Source: Oscillospiraceae bacterium UBA4632 (GTDB lineage: Bacteria; Bacillota; Clostridia; Oscillospirales; Oscillospiraceae). Taken from it: a DNA stretch of 6,838 nucleotides. Shown piece after piece: positions 1 through 6,220 of this stretch. The DNA lies in NCBI GenBank assembly GCA_002405995.1, contig DHMW01000034.1, positions 298 to 7,135 of the forward strand, in the 5' to 3' direction. Numbering within the stretch: position 1 is the stretch's first letter; the number at the start of each line of letters is the position of its first letter. The notes under the pieces were generated by a model that was given only the letters and a program-made list of their open reading frames with translations, searched no databases and was not told the origin of the DNA. The translations under genes were made by a program, and so were the position numbers.

Positions 1-433
1 ATGCCAGCATCAGCACCACGCCGTAGAGGACGCTTGCGAGTGTGCCGAACACGATGACCGGGCCTGCGACGGCGAACATCCTGGCGGCCATGCCGGTGAT
101 GAAGCCTTCGCTCTTAAAGTCGATGGCGGGGGAGACGACGGCGTTGGCAAAGCCCGTGATGGGCACGAGCGTGCCCGCGCCGGCAAAGCGGGCGAGAGAG
201 TTGTAAAGGTTCAGGCCTGTCAGCAGCGCCGAAAGAAAGACAAGGCAGATCGACGCAGCAGTGCCTGCGTCGGCTTTTTCAAGCCCCAGCGAGAGAAAGC
301 CGTTCTGGAGGAGCTGACCGAGCGCGCAGATCGCGCCGCCGGTCACAAAGGCGAGGGCGGTATCCTTGACGATGGGGGAGCGCGGCGCGAGGGACTTGAC
401 ATAGGCGTTATATTCCTGCGGGGACATGTCCAT
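1..433 (-). CDS. spoVAC: Stage V sporulation protein AC (SpoVAC), 3' end cut by window edge
   Basis: SpoVAC is a small integral membrane protein of the spore inner membrane. With SpoVAD and SpoVAE-type partners it forms the channel that moves Ca-dipicolinic acid into the forespore and releases it at germination. I read 144 codons from an ATG at 433-431; the family is usually about 150 residues, so only a few are missing. Visible signatures are GGAICALGQ (residues 32-40), FAGAG (83-87), PITGFAN (91-97), a KSEG turn and an IVFG stretch in the last hydrophobic helix (127-130). There are about three to four hydrophobic segments, with a polar N-terminus containing SLAPRSP. The retained IVFG helix and KSEG favour SpoVAC over the paralogous SpoVAE. 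The start is supported by AAAGGAG at 449-443, 9 bases upstream; a second ATG two codons later (427-425) is possible. The gene is divergent from hemW; spoVAD would be expected to the left. Confidence 0.93.
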   Translation of the reverse strand, partial: MDMSPQEYNAYVKSLAPRSPIVKDTALAFVTGGAICALGQLLQNGFLSLGLEKADAGTAASICLVFLSALLTGLNLYNSLARFAGAGTLVPITGFANAVVSPAIDFKSEGFITGMAARMFAVAGPVIVFGTLASVLYGVVLMLA

Positions 434-454
434 AAAAAATCACTCCTTTGGGCT

Positions 455-484
455 TAGGCTTTGCCGGAAACGGGTAAAATATGC
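455..484 (-). promoter_or_regulatory. Weak sigma-G-like promoter candidate for spoVAC
   Basis: On the minus strand, GCATA (484-480) and AAGCCTA (461-455) are separated by 18 bases. This resembles the forespore sigma-G pattern (GHATR, about 18 bases, CATnHTA), although the -10 element lacks the leading C and the T. SpoVA operons are known sigma-G targets. The predicted transcript start would fall around 448, leaving almost no leader before the ribosome binding site, which weakens the call. Confidence 0.25.
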
Positions 485-499
485 CGGAGAATGCAGCGC

Positions 500-528
500 T
501 TGGCGCGCGGCGCGGAATGTGGTACAAT
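500..528 (+). promoter_or_regulatory. Sigma-A promoter with extended -10, for hemW
   Basis: TTGGCG (500-505) and TACAAT (523-528) are separated by exactly 17 bases. TGG immediately upstream of the -10 supplies the extended -10 TGn element (520-522). Transcription would begin near 535, giving a leader of roughly 28 bases before the hemW ATG at 563. This also argues against an in-frame upstream start at 461, which would lie ahead of the promoter. Confidence 0.75.
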
Positions 529-548
529 GGGAGAAAAGAAACTGAACG

Positions 549-555
549 AAGGGAG
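549..555 (+). promoter_or_regulatory. Ribosome binding site that sets the hemW start
   Basis: AAGGGAG sits 7 bases before ATG 563. It selects this start over the longer in-frame reading that begins at TTG 461 and would run through the promoter. Confidence 0.8.
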
Positions 556-562
556 CCGCGCC

Positions 563-1681
563 ATGTATTCGCTGGGACTTTACCTCCACATCCCGTTCTG
601 CAGGGCCAAGTGTATTTACTGCGATTTCTATTCTCTGCCGCATTCGGAGGAGAAAATGGAGGCGTATACCGCAGCGCTGTGCGCGCAGCTTGCGCGCCGC
701 GCGCCCGACGCGGCGGCGTATTGCGTCGATACCGTGTATTTCGGCGGCGGCACGCCGAGCTATCTGGGCGATGCGCGGCTGCGCCGCATCCTGGAAACGC
801 TCCTTTCCTGTTACCGCGTGGAGAGCGGCGCGGAGATCACGCTCGAGGCAAACCCCGACAGCGCGCGGGACGTTGGCGCGCTGCGGCGGCTGAGAGCGGC
901 CGGCTTCAACCGCATCTCGCTTGGGATGCAGTCGGCGGACGACGACGAGCTGCGGCGCATCGGGCGCGTGCACACGCACGGACAGACCGTTGAGGCGGTG
1001 CGCGCCGCGCGCGCGGCGGGCTTTGACGATTTGAGCCTTGACCTCATCTACGGCCTGCCGGAGCAGACGGCGGCGCGCTGGCAGGCAAGCCTTGCCGCGG
1101 CGATCGCCCTTGCGCCCGAGCATCTTTCCTGCTACGGGCTGAAGGTGGAGGAGGGCACGCCGCTTTCCGCCCGGCGCGGGGAGCTGGCGCTGCCGGACGA
1201 CGACGCGCAGGCAGAGGCGTATCTTACCGCTGTGGAAACGCTGGCGCGCGCCGGCTATGCGCAGTATGAGATCTCCAATTTCGCGCGTCCGGGCCATAAG
1301 TCGCGCCACAATCTGCGCTACTGGCAGCTGCAGGAGTATCTGGGCTTCGGCCCCGGGGCGCACTCAGACTTCGGCGGGCGGCGGTTTGCCTGCGCGCGCG
1401 ATCTGGGAGCGTACCTTGCGGGGGAGGAAAGGCTTTCGGAGGATGCCGCGCCCGGCGCGGATGAGCGGCGGGCAGAGCGCGTGATGCTCTCGCTGCGCAC
1501 CGCGCTGGGGCTTGACCCTGCCGCGCTGGGGCTGCCCGCAGAGCGGGCGGAGCAGGTGCTGCGCGAATGCGCGCAGCACGGGCTGGCGGAAAGGACCGGC
1601 GCGCGCTGGCGCCTCACGCCGCAGGGCTTCCTTGTGTCGAATGCCGTGATCGTGCGCGTGCTGGAGGCGCTGGGGCTTTGA
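563..1681 (+). CDS. hemW: Radical SAM heme chaperone HemW (coproporphyrinogen oxidase-like)
   Basis: HemW binds a 4Fe-4S cluster, S-adenosylmethionine and heme, and is thought to deliver heme to membrane cytochromes. It was long mis-annotated as the oxygen-independent coproporphyrinogen oxidase HemN. The 372-residue reading is a normal family length. In order I see YLHIPFC with the CxxxCxxC cluster motif (C13, C17, C20), GGGTPS (61-66), TLEANPDS (93-100), FNRISLGMQS (115-124), DLIYGLP (160-166), SCYGLKVEEGTPL from 189, and the HNxxYW motif (H249 to W254) followed by YLGFGPGAHS. A small winged-helix-like C-terminal domain follows. Residue 22 after the third cysteine is F, whereas true HemN has a fourth Cys there, so HemW is preferred. 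The gene has its own promoter and terminator and looks monocistronic. In many Firmicutes hemW lies beside lepA or hrcA, but neither adjoins it here. Confidence 0.95.
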   Translation: MYSLGLYLHIPFCRAKCIYCDFYSLPHSEEKMEAYTAALCAQLARRAPDAAAYCVDTVYFGGGTPSYLGDARLRRILETLLSCYRVESGAEITLEANPDSARDVGALRRLRAAGFNRISLGMQSADDDELRRIGRVHTHGQTVEAVRAARAAGFDDLSLDLIYGLPEQTAARWQASLAAAIALAPEHLSCYGLKVEEGTPLSARRGELALPDDDAQAEAYLTAVETLARAGYAQYEISNFARPGHKSRHNLRYWQLQEYLGFGPGAHSDFGGRRFACARDLGAYLAGEERLSEDAAPGADERRAERVMLSLRTALGLDPAALGLPAERAEQVLRECAQHGLAERTGARWRLTPQGFLVSNAVIVRVLEALGL

Positions 1682-1691
1682 AAAAAGAATG

Positions 1692-1719
1692 GAAAAAGCG
1701 GAAACCTTTTCCGTTTTTC
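1692..1719 (+). terminator. Rho-independent terminator after hemW
   Basis: An inverted repeat starts 11 bases after the hemW stop. The core stem CGGAAA/TTTCCG has loop CCT, extended by an AAAAA/TTTTT arm across one bulged G. T-rich sequence (TTTTTCTTCGTCTTT) follows the core. It separates hemW from the next transcription unit. Confidence 0.7.
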
Positions 1720-1725
1720 TTCGTC

Positions 1726-1754
1726 TTTACTTATGGGACAGAGCCTGCTATACT
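1726..1754 (+). promoter_or_regulatory. Sigma-A promoter with extended -10, for the SLH glycosidase gene
   Basis: TTTACT (1726-1731) and TATACT (1749-1754) have a 17-base spacer, and TGC directly before the -10 gives the extended TGn element (1746-1748). Transcription should start near 1761, leaving a leader of about 40 bases before the GTG start. It lies just after the hemW terminator, so this gene is independently transcribed. Confidence 0.75.
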
Positions 1755-1788
1755 GTGTTATGTTTACCAAACCAAAAGCGTATTCATC

Positions 1789-1795
1789 AAGGAGG
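1789..1795 (+). promoter_or_regulatory. Ribosome binding site that sets a GTG start
   Basis: AAGGAGG lies 6 bases before GTG at 1802. The in-frame ATG at 1733 has no such site and overlaps the promoter, so GTG is the credible start; it also places the signal peptide exactly at the N-terminus. Confidence 0.85.
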
Positions 1796-1801
1796 CATAT
1801 C

Positions 1802-4732
1802 GTGAGATCCATCATCCGCAAATCCTTATCTCTGGTGCTTGCCGTCGCGCTGACGGCGGCGCCGCTGACGGCGCTGGCGTCCGACGCGCTCGGCGATGAC
1901 CTGACGGCGTCGGCCGTTACGGTCAACGAACGCACGGAGCTCAACACCGGCACGTTCTGGAGCAATACCTATTCCGACCTCCGCCAGGAGAACTACGTTG
2001 TTTACTCGCCCAACGCGCGGGTGAAGCCTGTGGTGACCGGCGGCAGCTATTCCACGCAGCTGACCACGGTATCTGACGCGGCAAGGGCGCTTGAGGCGCA
2101 GGGATACCGCGTGGCCGCGGGTGTGAACGGCGACTATTACGACACCGCGACGGGCATCGCGCTCGGCACAACGATGACGGACGGCGTGCTGCGCAACGCC
2201 TCGGGCGATTACTACGCCGTGGGCTTCCGCGACGACGGCAGCGCCGTGATGGGCAAGCCTGGGCTGAGCATCACGGCGCAGAGCAGCTTCGGGCAGAGCT
2301 TTAAGATCTCGGCGCTCAACCAGGTGCGCCAGAGCAGCTACGGCTTCTACCTCTATGACGGCTCCTTCAACTCCCGCGGGACCATCGGCACGAGCGAGCC
2401 GGGCGTGGATGTGGTCTGCTCGGTGCTCGGCGGCACGCTCACGATCGGCGGCAGCCTGGTGCTGACGGTGGAGCAGGTGATCGACGGCGGCACGGATACC
2501 TATGTCGGCGCGGGACGCTATGTGCTCTCCGCCAACGCCAAGGCGTCGAGCTATGCCGAGCAGCTGCGCGCGCTCGCGCCCGGGCAGCAGCTGACGGTGA
2601 GCGTCAGCGCGCAGAGCCCGGAATGGAACGGCGTGCGCAATATGGTCGGCGCGCTGTATCAGCTTGTGGAGAACGGACAGGTGTGCAGCGGCCTTGCCGC
2701 GGGGGCTGCGCCGCGCACGGCGGTTGGGCTCAGGAGCGACGGCTCGCTCGTGCTCTATACGATCGACGGCCGCCAGAGCGGCTACTCCATCGGCGCGACG
2801 CTGGCGCAGGTGGCCGAGCGCATGATCGAGCTCGGATGCGTGACGGCGCTGAGCCTGGACGGCGGCGGCTCGACGGCAATGGTTGCGACCAGCCCCGACA
2901 GTACATCGGCCTCGCTTGTCAGCAAACCGTCGGGCGGCAAGGAGCGCGCTGTGACGAACCATGTCTTTCTGGTGGCGGACGCGCGCGCGACAGGCATCGT
3001 TTCCCACGTCTACGCCGCGGCGGAGAGCGCCTACGCCCTGCCAAACGCGCAGGTGACGCTCAAGACGGCGGCGCTGGACAGCAGCTATATCCCCACGCAG
3101 GCGAACGTGACGCTCAGCGCGGACCGGGGCAGTATCAGCGGCAATGTGCTGACGATGCCCGCCTCCGGCACGGTGACGGTGCGCGCGAGCGCGGGCGGCG
3201 CGAGCACGACGGTGACGGTGCAGGTCGTGCCGTCGGTTGACAGCATCAGCGTGCAGCAGAACGGCAAGGCGGTGAGCGCCATTGCCCTGAGCGTGGGGGA
3301 GAAGGCGGAGCTGTCCGCCTCGGCGGTCTACCGCCATCTCAGCATCCCCGGCGACAACAGGGGCTTTTCCTGGAGCGTGCAGGGCGATGTCGGCACGATC
3401 GAAAACGGTGTGTTCACCGCCGGCAGCCGTATCGGCAGCGGCAGCGTGAGCGTCAAGCTCGGCACGGTGTCGGTCACGATCCCGGTGACGGTCTCGGCGC
3501 GGGCGCTGCGCACGCTTGAGGATTACGAGGATGCGTTCGCCGCCGCCACGGGGACGCGCGCCATGCTCTCGCACAATACAAACACCGCGTATGTTCACAA
3601 CGGCCGCGCCTCGGCGAAGCTGGACTACGCCACCGGCCAGGGCGACGCCTTCATCAGTATGAACTATGACGTGCCCGCGAGCTATGACCAGCTCAACCTC
3701 TGGATCTGCGGCGACGGCAGCGGCGCGCAGCTTTCGCTCGTGACCGATATGGGGTATGTGGATCTCGGCACGCTGAGCTTTACGGGCTGGAAGCTGGTCG
3801 CCGCGCCGCTCGGCAGCGCGGCTGCGATCCGCGGCATCGCCGTGACGGCGGCGGAGGAGCATATCGGCGCGATCTATCTCGACCAGCTCGTGCTTTCCTA
3901 CGGCGGACTGACCGATACGGCCGCCCCGGCGATCACGCTGAAGTATGACGCCGCGTCGAACACCGTGACCGGCACGGTGAAGGACGATGTGGACGGCGCA
4001 GCCGTGCCCACGCTGCGCGTGAGCTGCGACGGCAAGACGCTGACGAGCTACAGCTACAGCAGCGCCGCCGGCACGCTGAGCGTGACGCTGCCCGCCGCGG
4101 ACGGCGCGCAGCACCGCCTGACCGTGACGGCGGGGGACGCCAGCGGCAACCTTGCCCGCGCGAGTGTGGACACTGCCGCGACCGACACGACGCCCGCCTT
4201 CACCGACATGAAGGGGCACTGGGCGAATGCGGCGGTCTCCTACCTCAGCCGCAGCGGCATCACCAACGGCTCGGGCAACGGCAAATTCGAGCCGGAGACG
4301 AACATCACCCGCCAGGAGTTCGCCGTGCTGCTCGAGCGCTATCTTGCGCCCACGCAGGACTACTCCGGCGTGACGCTGCCGTTTGCCGACGCGGACAGGA
4401 TCGACCCCTGGGCGGTGAACGGCGCGAAGGCGATGTACGCCCTCGGCATCATCAAGGGCAGCGAGGACCGCCCCGGCGTGATCAACTTCAACCCCAAGGC
4501 GAACGTCAGCCGCCAGGAGGCCGTGACGATGCTCGGGCGGCTGCTGGAAAAGGGCTACGCCGCGCCGGAGCTGACCTTCAGCGATAAGGCGCGCATCCAG
4601 CCGTGGTCGGCGGAGTATGTGAGCACGCTGTGCGCGATGGGTATCCTCTCGGGCATGGGGGACGGAAAATTCTGCCCCGACGCGCCGATGACGCGCGCGC
4701 AGGTCGCAGCGGTGCTGTATAAAATGCTATAA
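1802..4732 (+). CDS. Secreted phosphodiester glycosidase (NAGPA-type) domain protein with three SLH repeats
   Basis: A 976-residue cell-surface protein. Residues 1-26 form a signal peptide: RSIIRK, a hydrophobic core, then ALA before SDA. A phosphodiester glycosidase domain (PF09992/NAGPA type) follows, up to about residue 395, with GVNGDYYD (107-114), RTAVGLRSDG from 305, GRQSGYSIG, and SLDGGGST (351-358), all hallmarks of the family. Residues about 400-479 and 480-568 look like bacterial Ig-like modules. Residues 572-703 resemble a jelly-roll, carbohydrate-binding-like module, and 705-795 another Ig-like module (GTVKDDVDG, ASGNLA). Three SLH repeats start at about 800, 860 and 924, with TRAE-type motifs TRQE (836), SRQE (903) and TRAQ (964), and should anchor it to pyruvylated secondary wall polymer. 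Family members cleave sugar-phosphodiester bonds; the substrate here is unknown, a wall or capsule glycan being an inference. The gene has its own promoter and terminator. Confidence 0.9.
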   Translation: MRSIIRKSLSLVLAVALTAAPLTALASDALGDDLTASAVTVNERTELNTGTFWSNTYSDLRQENYVVYSPNARVKPVVTGGSYSTQLTTVSDAARALEAQGYRVAAGVNGDYYDTATGIALGTTMTDGVLRNASGDYYAVGFRDDGSAVMGKPGLSITAQSSFGQSFKISALNQVRQSSYGFYLYDGSFNSRGTIGTSEPGVDVVCSVLGGTLTIGGSLVLTVEQVIDGGTDTYVGAGRYVLSANAKASSYAEQLRALAPGQQLTVSVSAQSPEWNGVRNMVGALYQLVENGQVCSGLAAGAAPRTAVGLRSDGSLVLYTIDGRQSGYSIGATLAQVAERMIELGCVTALSLDGGGSTAMVATSPDSTSASLVSKPSGGKERAVTNHVFLVADARATGIVSHVYAAAESAYALPNAQVTLKTAALDSSYIPTQANVTLSADRGSISGNVLTMPASGTVTVRASAGGASTTVTVQVVPSVDSISVQQNGKAVSAIALSVGEKAELSASAVYRHLSIPGDNRGFSWSVQGDVGTIENGVFTAGSRIGSGSVSVKLGTVSVTIPVTVSARALRTLEDYEDAFAAATGTRAMLSHNTNTAYVHNGRASAKLDYATGQGDAFISMNYDVPASYDQLNLWICGDGSGAQLSLVTDMGYVDLGTLSFTGWKLVAAPLGSAAAIRGIAVTAAEEHIGAIYLDQLVLSYGGLTDTAAPAITLKYDAASNTVTGTVKDDVDGAAVPTLRVSCDGKTLTSYSYSSAAGTLSVTLPAADGAQHRLTVTAGDASGNLARASVDTAATDTTPAFTDMKGHWANAAVSYLSRSGITNGSGNGKFEPETNITRQEFAVLLERYLAPTQDYSGVTLPFADADRIDPWAVNGAKAMYALGIIKGSEDRPGVINFNPKANVSRQEAVTMLGRLLEKGYAAPELTFSDKARIQPWSAEYVSTLCAMGILSGMGDGKFCPDAPMTRAQVAAVLYKML

Positions 4733-4741
4733 GGCCCTAAC

Positions 4742-4774
4742 GCAAAGGGGGGACGGCTTGCCGTCCCCCTTTGC
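4742..4774 (+). terminator. Strong hairpin terminator after the SLH glycosidase gene
   Basis: Ten bases after the TAA, GCAAAGGGGGGACGG pairs with CCGTCCCCCTTTGC around a CTTG loop, with one extra G bulged. The stem has 14 pairs and is very GC-rich in its middle. The 3' arm ends in TTT but the tail beyond is only weakly T-rich (TTGCTTC). Position and stem strength favour a terminator, and being nearly symmetric it might also act on the other strand. Confidence 0.8.
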
Positions 4775-4834
4775 TTCAGCCTGCGGCAAAGGCGGAAGAA
4801 TTTACAGAAAGGACTACCTTTTTGCGCAGCGCTG

Positions 4835-4843
4835 TGGTATGAT
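4835..4843 (+). promoter_or_regulatory. Extended -10 promoter for the lipoprotein/response regulator operon
   Basis: TGG plus TATGAT (4838-4843) forms an extended -10 box. No good -35 is present: at 17 bases upstream the hexamer is TACCTT (4815-4820), a poor match. Such promoters rely on the TGn element or an activator. Transcription would start near 4850, with a leader of about 34 bases. Confidence 0.6.
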
Positions 4844-4868
4844 AGTTCAGTATGATTATCAAATGGGA

Positions 4869-4876
4869 AAAGGAGG
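4869..4876 (+). promoter_or_regulatory. Ribosome binding site that sets the lipoprotein start
   Basis: AAAGGAGG lies 7 bases before ATG 4884. The frame stays open upstream to 4758, but that reading would begin inside the terminator and cross the promoter, so ATG 4884 is the start. Confidence 0.85.
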
Positions 4877-4883
4877 CGGTGCG

Positions 4884-6206
4884 ATGAGAAGGCTGATCCG
4901 GGCGCTGCTGCCCGGCGCGCTGGCGCTGCTGCTCACGGGCTGCGTATTCACCGCGCCGGAGACCTCGCTCTACCGCCTGCCGAGGCTTTCGGGCGAATAC
5001 GAGTCGCTTGAATCGAAGATCGACGCGCTGCTGGACGGCGGCGCGGAATACGCCGCGCCGACCTCGGGCAGCAATCTGCAAAGCGTGCAGATGGTCGATC
5101 TGGATGGGGACGGCAGCGAGGAGGCGGTCGCTTTCTTCCGCAAGGTAAGCGATGAAAAGCCGATGAAGATCTATATTTTCAAGGCAGACGGCGACAGCTA
5201 TGAGCAGTATGCCGTGATCGAGGGGACCTCCGCGTCGATCTACAGCGTCAACTACGCCGATCTGGACGGCGACGGGCGGCGCGAGCTGCTGGTGGGCTAC
5301 AAGAGCAGCTCGGACGTGCAGGGGCTTGCGGTCTATCCGCTCCAGCGCGGCACGCCGGAGGCGCTGCTCATCACGGGCTATTCCCGCTATGCAAATCTGG
5401 ATCTGGACGGCGACGGCAGGCAGGAGCTGCTGGTCATCTACAGCACGGAAGAGGATGCGGCGTGCCTTGACTATTACGGCTGGGACGGCGCGCAGCTGCG
5501 CGTGCAGGCGACGCTGCGGCTCTCCGTGGCGGTGGCGGAGGTGGACAGGCTTTCGCCGGGGACGCTCTCCGGCGGGGAAAGCGCGCTGTTCATCACCGGC
5601 GTGACGGCGGACGGCATGACCGTGACGGATGTGCTCGCCCTGCGCGGAGGACGGCTGCAGAACGTTGCCCTCGGCCCCGACGGCAACCGGATCCCCGCCG
5701 CATCGGCGTTTCTGGGGCTTTATCCGCGCGACGAGGACGGCGACGGCGTGACCGAGGTGCCGGAGGCGCGCGCCCTGCAGCGCTACGACCGCGAGAGCGA
5801 GCCGCTGTACTGCGTGGTCTGGCGGCGCTACAGCGCCGACGGCAGCGCACAGGATGTGCGCAGCTGCTTCCACAACGTGGCCGACGGCTGGAGCCTGACG
5901 CTGCCGGAGGAATGGGACAAGAGCGCGCTGAGCGCCGAGCGTGCAGCGCGCGGCGAGGAGGCGGCCGTGAGCTTCTACCGCGTCGGCGAGGACGGGGCGC
6001 GCACGCGGCTGCTGACGGTATGGCGCTTCACGGGCGACGCGCGCGAGGAGCTGGCAAGCACCGGCGAGCGCTTTACGCTGGCGCGGCAGGTGGAGGCGAC
6101 CTATGCCGCCGAGCCGGGCGAGGCATGGGGCGTGCAGCTGGACGAGGCGTCCCTGCGCGGAGCGTTCTCGCTCATCATGGCGGAATGGACCACGGGCGAC
6201 AACTGA
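4884..6206 (+). CDS. FG-GAP/VCBS-repeat lipoprotein of unknown function
   Basis: A 440-residue predicted lipoprotein. The N-terminus MRRLIRALLPG is followed by a hydrophobic core and the lipobox LTGC, with C20 as the lipidated residue, so it should be tethered to the outer face of the membrane. Four DxDGDG calcium-type loops are present: DLDGDG at 72 and 126, DLDGDG at 173 and DEDGDG at 283, most followed by an E and a beta strand (EEAVAFF, RELLVGY, QELLVIY). This pattern is typical of FG-GAP/VCBS propeller blades. A degenerate blade lies at about 221 (AEVDRL, then SALFITG). The last 100 or so residues are a separate domain beginning near HNVADGWSLTLPEEWD, which I cannot assign. It precedes a response regulator by 14 bases, so they are probably co-transcribed. 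Ligand, partner and function are unknown; a sensory or accessory role for the two-component system is inference. Confidence 0.85.
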   Translation: MRRLIRALLPGALALLLTGCVFTAPETSLYRLPRLSGEYESLESKIDALLDGGAEYAAPTSGSNLQSVQMVDLDGDGSEEAVAFFRKVSDEKPMKIYIFKADGDSYEQYAVIEGTSASIYSVNYADLDGDGRRELLVGYKSSSDVQGLAVYPLQRGTPEALLITGYSRYANLDLDGDGRQELLVIYSTEEDAACLDYYGWDGAQLRVQATLRLSVAVAEVDRLSPGTLSGGESALFITGVTADGMTVTDVLALRGGRLQNVALGPDGNRIPAASAFLGLYPRDEDGDGVTEVPEARALQRYDRESEPLYCVVWRRYSADGSAQDVRSCFHNVADGWSLTLPEEWDKSALSAERAARGEEAAVSFYRVGEDGARTRLLTVWRFTGDAREELASTGERFTLARQVEATYAAEPGEAWGVQLDEASLRGAFSLIMAEWTTGDN

Positions 6207-6220
6207 GAGGGGGAAACGAG

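Noticed and set aside
461..562. Longer N-terminus for hemW from TTG 461.
   Set aside because: It reads through the hemW promoter; HemW proteins normally begin a few residues before the YLHIPFC motif, matching ATG 563.
440..1363. 307-codon minus-strand open frame antisense to hemW.
   Set aside because: Composition is Arg/Ala-rich with no recognisable motif, and it runs over the hemW promoter and most of an unmistakable hemW gene.
563..1681. Annotation of the radical SAM gene as hemN (coproporphyrinogen III dehydrogenase).
   Set aside because: HemN has CxxxCxxCxC, and here the last position is Phe. The HNxxYW motif and length fit HemW.
1733..1801. Longer N-terminus for the SLH protein from ATG 1733.
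   Set aside because: It overlaps the promoter -10 box, lacks a ribosome binding site, and would bury the signal peptide 23 residues in; GTG 1802 has an ideal AAGGAGG.
1826..4219. 797-codon open frame on the minus strand, antisense to the SLH glycosidase gene.
   Set aside because: It is the expected mirror of a GC-biased gene: its translation is Arg/His/Ala-rich low complexity with no domain, no signal and no good ribosome binding site. The plus-strand frame has clear domains over the same span.
4851..4856. Second TATGAT, a possible alternative -10 box for the lipoprotein operon.
   Set aside because: It has no TGn element and no suitable -35 at 16-18 bases, and the copy at 4838-4843 fits better. 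The two copies, 13 bases apart, may be a regulator site, but one short AT-rich repeat is too little to call.
4776..5873. 365-codon minus-strand open frame antisense to the lipoprotein gene.
   Set aside because: Shadow frame of a GC-rich gene: Arg/His/Ala-rich, no conserved motif, and the sense strand has lipobox and calcium-loop repeats.
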